A DNA stretch of 64,000 bases, taken from assembly GCA_014058105.1 (NCBI GenBank), contig JACGCM010002784.1, positions 3,410,001 through 3,474,000 of the forward strand. Direction: 5' to 3'. A program made the position numbers and the translations under genes. Origin of the DNA: Kingdonia uniflora. Its lineage: Eukaryota > Streptophyta > Magnoliopsida > Ranunculales > Circaeasteraceae. The notes beneath the pieces are model-generated. The model worked only from the letters and a program-made list of their open reading frames with translations. It ran no database searches and was not told the origin of the DNA. This document shows, in pieces, positions 58,601-64,000 of the stretch (the stretch's first letter is position 1; the number at the start of each line of letters is the position of its first letter).

Positions 58601-59424
58601 CGTGCCAAGAAAGCCGAGTCTAGAGAATCTTCTGGGGGCACTAAAACTGATGTTAAGGCTCCTCTAATTTGAGGGGATGTAGTTAGTCTCTTAGGTTGAA
58701 TTAAAGAGCTAGAGAGTGATGTATCTCGTATTCAGGGTCATGTCTAAAGGAAATGCAAACTTGAGGGAATGCCAGCAGAAGTTGGATACTGTTCTTATCA
58801 GGGAAAAAGTTTTTGAAGAGGAAATTAAAGTAAAAGAATCGCTGATGAAGAGGAAAGAGGAGTTATTGAAAGATATTTTGGCTAGGGAAGAGTTGAATGT
58901 ACAAATCGAGAAACTTCGTGCCCGTGTAGTATACTTAAAAGCCATGAACCTGGCTGAATAAGCTAAATATATAAAGAAATTGGAAGAGAATATAATTTAC
59001 CATGCTCAGGTCGACGCAGAAATAACTGAACAAAAGAATTTGTATGCTAAGTTAGAGTCATGCCTTGAGAAGGTGAGAGCAAAATTTATAATAATGGTCA
59101 TACCTGATGGGTCACGCTCAGATCTGCTAAATTCGATTGTTACATATATTATAAGGATGTAAAAAGACTTGAGTTAGAACGAGATACCATGTTCCAAAGA
59201 GTGTCAGATAAGGGATGCATTTTCGGTGTTAACATAGATTGAGGGAACTGTCTAGACATCATAGAAACCCATTTGGGCCCTCAAACTGCTGAGCTGATAG
59301 TGATGGGTAGAGCTGCTGCAATCTGCGAACTGAAAGTTTGACCTCTTGATGAAGGGGGAAGCACTGCTGACACTCCATCAGCAGAAAAGAATCCTTTGTA
59401 ATATGAATTTGTCCTGAAAAATAA

Positions 59425-60110
59425 ATAGTATCTGTCGTAGACACATTGAAATAGGTGAAACTAGTATGACCTTTGCCTTATCTTGTGTCTGGTAGGGTCT
59501 TTGATATAAAACCAATTCTTACATTCGTTTCAATTGCAGAAATGGGTTGAGTTAAACCAAGTTAAAACATGATTTAAACTATAGAAATGTTACAAACATA
59601 TTGAAAGAGATGAAGGCTAGTATTACCATTGCCTTATCTTATGTCTGGTTGAGTCTTTGATGTGAAACAAGTTTTTACACTTGCAACAATCACAGAGATT
59701 TAGTAGAGTCAGCCAAACCAAGTAATATCCTTGATCCAGCTGTTATAAATGACCTAAACAAGATAAATTAAGTGAAGGTTTGTATCACCTTCGACCTATC
59801 TTTTGTTTGGTAGAGTCTTTGATATGAAACAAGTTGCTACAGTTGTTACAATCATAGAGATTTAGTAGAGTCAGCAAAACCAAGTGATATCCATAATCCA
59901 GCCACTATAAATGACCTAAACAAGTTAAAATAGGTGAAGATTTGTATGACCTTCGACCTACTTTATGTTTAGTAGAGTCTTTGATATGAAACAAGTTTCT
60001 ACACTTGCTGTAATCGTAGAAATTTAGTAGAGGAAGCCAAAACAAGTGATATCCTTGATCTAACTTGGATAAGATCGATTGTAAGCTAGTATTATCTATG
60101 ATTTAATCTA
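59425..60110 (-). repeat. Tandem repeat array of Tat-3
   Basis: Four units of about 157-163 bp on the minus strand, with cores related to AAGGCAAAGGT near 59475, 59630, 59790 and 59955. Each carries a GTTTCATATCAAAGA-type and an AAATCTCTG-type segment in minus-strand reading. Same position relative to pol and accessory gene as in Tat-1 and Tat-2. Confidence 0.78.
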
Positions 60111-60224
60111 TAGAATATGGTTAAATTTTCGTGAGGAGAATAATATTATAAAAGAAACTTTTATTAATAAGTTCAAAATTTATATTGGATGGAGATGAGA
60201 ATCTCAATTTTGGAATTGATAAAC

Positions 60225-60450
60225 AAAAGCAAAAAATAGAAATGGAGTAGTAAGATGCTTAACGATAGTACCATTTCAATCGCTTAGTATTCCAAGAATT
60301 TAAAATGAGGATTTTCTCATCTGTCATGAGATAGTCAAAAGCGAAAAATAGAAATGGAGTTGTAAGATGCTTAAAGATAGTACCGTTTCAGTCGCCTAAT
60401 ATTCTAATGATTTGAAATGAGGATTCCCTCTTCTGTCATGAGATAGTATG
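60225..60450 (-). repeat. Tandem duplication, period 112 bp, over the integrase 3' end of Tat-3
   Basis: AAAAGCAAAAAATAGAAATGG at 60225 recurs at 60337 as AAAAGCGAAAAATAGAAATGG, and both copies continue through the integrase end and CTGTCATGAGATAGT. Tat-1 and Tat-2 have a single copy. Confidence 0.85.
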
Positions 60451-61640
60451 ATACCAAGCCTGAGATGCCTGTGATAATGAATAGAGCCTCCCAATTATTG
60501 GCTATTTTTCTAGCGTGAGGCTCTTGGCGATGTTGAGGAATTTCTCCCTGACTTGGTTATTTTACTATCTGGCAAGCAAATGATGATATCGACCTAGGTT
60601 AGGAATGGCATGTTCTCTTGTCTCATCTATCATATTGAGGTTGCAAGACAATTCAAACTCATTTTCCTTGTCAGTCAGCTCGTGATCCCAAATTGGATGA
60701 TGGTATTCAGATGGAATGATGGCCTCAGTGCCATAAGCAAGGAGGAATGGGGTACACCAAGTAGATTGTCGGGGAGTGGTTCAATATGCCCATAGGATAT
60801 GAGGCAGTTCGCGAACCTAATTTCCTCTTTTCTGTGAGTGAAGCCGCTTTTTGAGTCCTTCTACGATGGTTTTGTTGGTAATTTCATCTTGGCCATTGCC
60901 TTGAAGGTACTATGGATTTGATGGTGAGTAAATGATATTATAGTGATTTGGGAAGGTTATAACTTTATCTCTTACAAATTGGGGCCTATTATTGATACGA
61001 ATTAGGTGAGGGCACCCAAACTGAGTGATTATATGGTTCTAGATAAAAGATATGACCTCTTCTTCACTGGTTTGACTTAGTGGAATTGCTTCTACCTATT
61101 TTGTAAAGTAATCGGTAGCTACGAGTAGGTGGTGACGGTTACCAGGAGAGTTAGGTAATTTACCGACGAGATCTAGTGCCCATATTTTTAATGGCCAGAA
61201 AATCTTGCTTGCATAGAGTTTGAACGCAGGGGTGCGTATCATGTGTCCAGGCCTTTGGTAGGTGCCACATCTGCGGGAGTACTCTTCTGCTTGCTTGTGC
61301 ATGCCAAGCCAGAGTACTCCTTTAGTAATAGCTATGTTTGCTAATGATCTACCTACGGCATGGAACCACAAGTTCCTTCCTGTAATTTGCAGAGCAGTTC
61401 GTCTATTTTAGATTTGGAGAGGCACTTGAAGTAAGGCCCTTTGACAGAAAGGCGGCATAGAATACCATTTTGAGTAATGTAATGCTTCGAGTTATTGATC
61501 AGCTATCAGCGCTCTTTTGGATATGCTGGGAGTGGTCTGTTACGATTGTTGTCGACACCGAGGTAGGCTAAGAAAGGCTTTCGCCAATCGTCATCTCCTT
61601 CTTAATCGCCCTCAGTGTTGATCGTGCATATAGAAATGCG
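60260..61640 (-). pseudogene. Integrase of Tat-3
   Basis: Minus strand. Zinc region WFHAVGRSLANIAITKGVLWLG and CGTYQRPGHM (first of the two Cys of CxxC kept, second changed to Gln-Arg context). Core: WALDLVGKLP (first Asp), ATDYFTK. The second Asp is Asn (RINNRPQF, codon 60991-60993). Unlike Tat-1 and Tat-2, the Glu is kept (QGNGQDEITNKT, codon 60883-60885). Further stops occur, and the 3' end is duplicated (112-bp repeat). Confidence 0.83.
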
Positions 61641-61669
61641 ATCAATGTTAGGGGCTGAAATGATTCCGA

Positions 61670-64000
61670 TCTGGAGATATCAAACTTTTGTACCTAAGAC
61701 CCCAACTAGATATGCCAAGGAATCAGCATATCTGTTTTCACCTCGAGGAAGATAATCGAGAGTCACTTTCGTAAACTTACTCTTCCTATCTGCAATGAGG
61801 GCTACGTATTCAATCTTCTTTTTGTTTTCCATGTATTCCTTTGAGTAGTGGTGAACAATGAGTAATGAATCTATGTAAACTGGGAGTTCGGGGACATCGA
61901 GCTCAAGTACAAGGTCGAGTGCATGAATGAGAGCTTCATACTCGGTGACATTATTTGTGGCCTTAAAATCTAAGCGGATTGATTTCTCAAATCTGTCATT
62001 AGAAGGGGTAATCAAAACAATCCTGATTTCTGACCCTGCGAGTCCTGCTGATCAATCTATGAGAAGCCTCCACCCTGATGTAGCGATCCATTTAGCTTAT
62101 TCTTCGAATGGTTTTGGGGTGGATTCTCTGGTGTGGCTTCTGTAAGGTCTGGGTCATGCTCCTCCCACTCGGGATCCTCCATTGGAAAATTCGCGAGAAT
62201 ATTGGCAACGGCCTTACCTTTTTTAGAATGACGTTGCTCGAACTTGATATCATGTTCTCCCAAACTGACTGACCATTATTATACTCCTCCTGATTTCTCA
62301 TTTTTTGATTGAACTTCCCGAAGAAGGTAGTTCGTCATAATTTTGACGGAATGTGCTTGGAAGTAGTGTTTGAGTTTTTGTAAAGTGTAAACAAGGGTGA
62401 GAAGAAGTTTATCAATTATAGAGTACCTTGTTTCTGCGGGTGTGAGGGTTTTGCTGATGAAGAAGATTGGATTCTTTATTTTTACTTCCAGACGAATGAG
62501 AATCGAGCTGAGGGAAGTATCTGTGACTGCTAAGTAGATTATCATGGCCTCATTACCTACTGGGGTGCTCATTATGGGAGACTTCTCCAAATAGATTTCG
62601 GGATCTTTAAAAGCTGCTTCTCATTCTAGTGTCCATATAACTTCTGCAGTTGGCTGAACCTTTCCTCGTTTGATATATCCGCAGAGTAACAGGAGTAGCC
62701 AACAGCAGCGCCTTGAAGATTTTAAGACGAAATGGTTGATAGCGGCAATTTTGTCAGCGAGTTTCTGGACGTCTATTGTTGTTTCTGGAGAAGGCATGTC
62801 GAGGAGAGGCCGAATTTGATCCAAATCGGCCTCAATCCCTTTCTTGCCGATGAGGTGGCCTAGAAAGTGGCAAAAATGCACCCCGAATTAACATTTATCA
62901 AGGTTGAGACGTATTCTGTAAGATTGAAGAATGTTGAATATAGTGTTGAGATCTGAGATGTGATCGTCTGACTGTAGGCTTTTTCACAAGAGATCATTGA
63001 TGTAGACTTCAACAATTTTCCCAAGGTGTGCTTTGAACATAGTAGTCATCAATCGTTAATATGTGGCACCTGCGTTCTTGAACCCGTAGGGCATGACTTT
63101 GTAAAAATAAAGACCTCTTTCGGTAATGAAAGTTATCTTCTCTTGATCCTCTTCCAAAAACAGGATTTAATTATACCCTAAGGCAGCGTCCATCATAGAT
63201 AGAAGATTATGGACTGCTGTTGAATTGAGGATCTGATGAATGTTGGGAAGAGGGAAGCTATCCTTTGGAGTATGTTTGTTCAGATCTGTAAAATCTACGT
63301 AAGCTCAAACCTTTCTGTTCATCTTTAGGACAGTGGCAATGTTGGATATCCTGTCCGGATACTTGGCTTCTCAAATAAATCCTACTTTGATCAATTTTTC
63401 AATCTCGGTGTTTACTTCATCTCAAAGACGAGGTGAAAGTCGTTGCTATTTTTGTTTGAACATTGTGGCATTGATATTGATGGCTAACTTGTGACGAGCC
63501 ATGGTCGGATCAACTCCAGGCATTTCCTCAAAAAACCATGCAAATACGTCTCGATTGAGTTACAAGAACTGAATGAAAGCGTCTTTTTTTGTGCTAAACC
63601 AGCTTAGTTCTGATGAAAGTACCTCTACTAGGTCCACTAATGTTAATATATTTTGTCGCCTCCTCTGTAGGTGGTTGATCGTTGAGGTGATCAACTTTCT
63701 GTAATTGCTATACGGCCAATCTATCTGAAGTATCTAAGATGGCGGAGACAGTATTTTTACAAGATCGAGAGAGTTTCTGACTACCTTTGATCTCATAAAT
63801 ACCATTGTCGTGTATGAATCGAAGTATTTGATAATAGGTGGAAGCGATTCCTTCCATATTGTATAGCCAACAGTAGCCCATAATCTCGAGATAATGCGAT
63901 TTGGCATTAATAACATAGAAAACAACGTCGATGGTGGCTGGTCCTACGGTAATTGGTAAGATGATCTTGCCTACTCGTTCCTCCCTGGAGCCATTGAATC
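61670..64000 (-). pseudogene. pol of Tat-3: protease (part), RT, RNase H, second RNase H
   Basis: Minus strand. Protease tail at 64000-63725 (FSMLLMPNRIISRLW frame and neighbours). RT 63600-62800 includes the catalytic box as YIND (Asn codon 62996-62998) instead of YIDD. LGHLIGKKGIEADLDQIRPLLDMPSP follows at 62881. RNase H 62590-62280: FFISKTLTPAETRYSIIDKLLLTLVYTLQKLKHYF. Second RNase H 62120-61800: FKATNNVTEYEALIHALDLVLELDVPELPVYIDSLLIVHHY keeps Glu and Asp. The element continues past the window. Confidence 0.84.

Larger units (their letters stand above)
53263..59420 (+). pseudogene. Accessory antisense gene of Tat-3 (best preserved copy)
   Basis: Exon 1 begins at ATG 53263 (MVLKERIASEMMRLKLKYFG, then GLSKEESIEAEEEFYYKWRFH, GEDWWAYLRTL). 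A second module starts at 54502 (MVLTRSQRIHYAVEGQLAIKI, FGYDAKLPVRE). The GRS module is at 55117. The block ending DSHSDTEG has donor AAG|GTTAGT at 55543. Exon 5 55672-56479: acidic DESDSEGEVGLEQF, PPGSDTFREFCKTKAAVGGKWG, and the Transposase_28-like FLCYLSQLDYGLSLPL, IGACPVQLN, VINLCDHLNEKW. Exon 6 56563-57038, exon 7 57113-57513, exon 8 57613-57715, exon 9 58023 to about 59420; all introns GT...AG. Exons 7-9 are Lys/Glu-rich coiled coil (VEDKDAKIGKGLKELVEV). Stops and frameshifts (for example 56011, near 57330) show decay. A role in transposition or regulation is unproven. Confidence 0.72.
52352..64000 (-). mobile_element. Tat-3: Tat-lineage retrotransposon in reverse orientation, nested in Tat-2, runs off the window
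   Basis: Read on the minus strand: part of protease, RT, two RNase H domains, integrase, tandem repeats, accessory gene (on plus), PPT and 3' LTR. gag and the 5' LTR lie beyond 64000. The LTR edge at 52352 cuts the Tat-2 accessory gene; the adjoining five bases are CACAC. Confidence 0.88.

Noticed and set aside
40425..64000. Reading Tat-2 and Tat-3 as one element with inverted halves
   Set aside because: A complete 3' LTR with its own PPT lies at the symmetry point and cuts a gene module of Tat-2, so two nested insertions explain it better.

Overview
This is a stretch of plant nuclear DNA, most likely from a eudicot, made almost entirely of old LTR retrotransposons nested in one another and in two older hosts: an RPA1-like gene and a PIF/Harbinger DNA transposon. 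Evidence for a plant: plant-type Ty3/gypsy lineages (Tat with a second RNase H domain, and Athila), a plant U-box kinase fragment, a plant PIF-type transposase, and AT-rich GT-AG introns. I cannot name the species. No coding unit looks intact, and no cellular rRNA or tRNA gene was seen.

Layout. (1) 1-6745: Tat-0, a truncated minus-strand Tat element (partial LTR 1-510) that keeps only its antisense gene region, with an unclassified insertion at about 2373-3611. (2) 7173-8150: decayed fragment of a U-box protein kinase gene. (3) 9374-9769: unrecognised 131-aa ORF, then a tRNA-like/SINE-like trace on the minus strand. (4) 10128-12329 and 35433-35769: one intron-containing RPA1-like pseudogene split by Tat-1. 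(5) 12330-35427: Tat-1, with two LTRs and a perfect ATATC target duplication; it is itself interrupted by an Athila element at 24517-34566 (target copies TTAGG/TTACG). (6) 37100-37131: weak Helitron-like terminus; 37143-37522: MITE-like piece; 37534-40424: PIF/Harbinger with a plus-strand transposase and a minus-strand ORF1. (7) 40425-52351: Tat-2, inserted in the Harbinger ORF1. (8) 52352-64000 and beyond: Tat-3, inserted in reverse orientation in the antisense gene of Tat-2. The right-hand parts of Tat-3, Tat-2 and Harbinger lie outside the window.

The most interesting object is the accessory gene carried on the strand opposite to gag-pol in every Tat copy. In four diverged copies it shows the same exon order, the same GT-AG junctions, a Transposase_28-like region, a long coiled-coil tail, and (three copies) a TATA box 80-98 bp before a shared ATG. 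It behaves like a spliced cellular-style gene with its own promoter, inside a retrotransposon and convergent with pol. A tandem array of about 160-bp units separates the two converging genes. Antisense ORFs and 3' tandem repeats are known in the Tat lineage; the conserved intron set and dedicated promoters are what I would check first.

All copies carry many stops and frameshifts. Every integrase seen has lost one catalytic acidic residue, so none of these elements looks autonomous.
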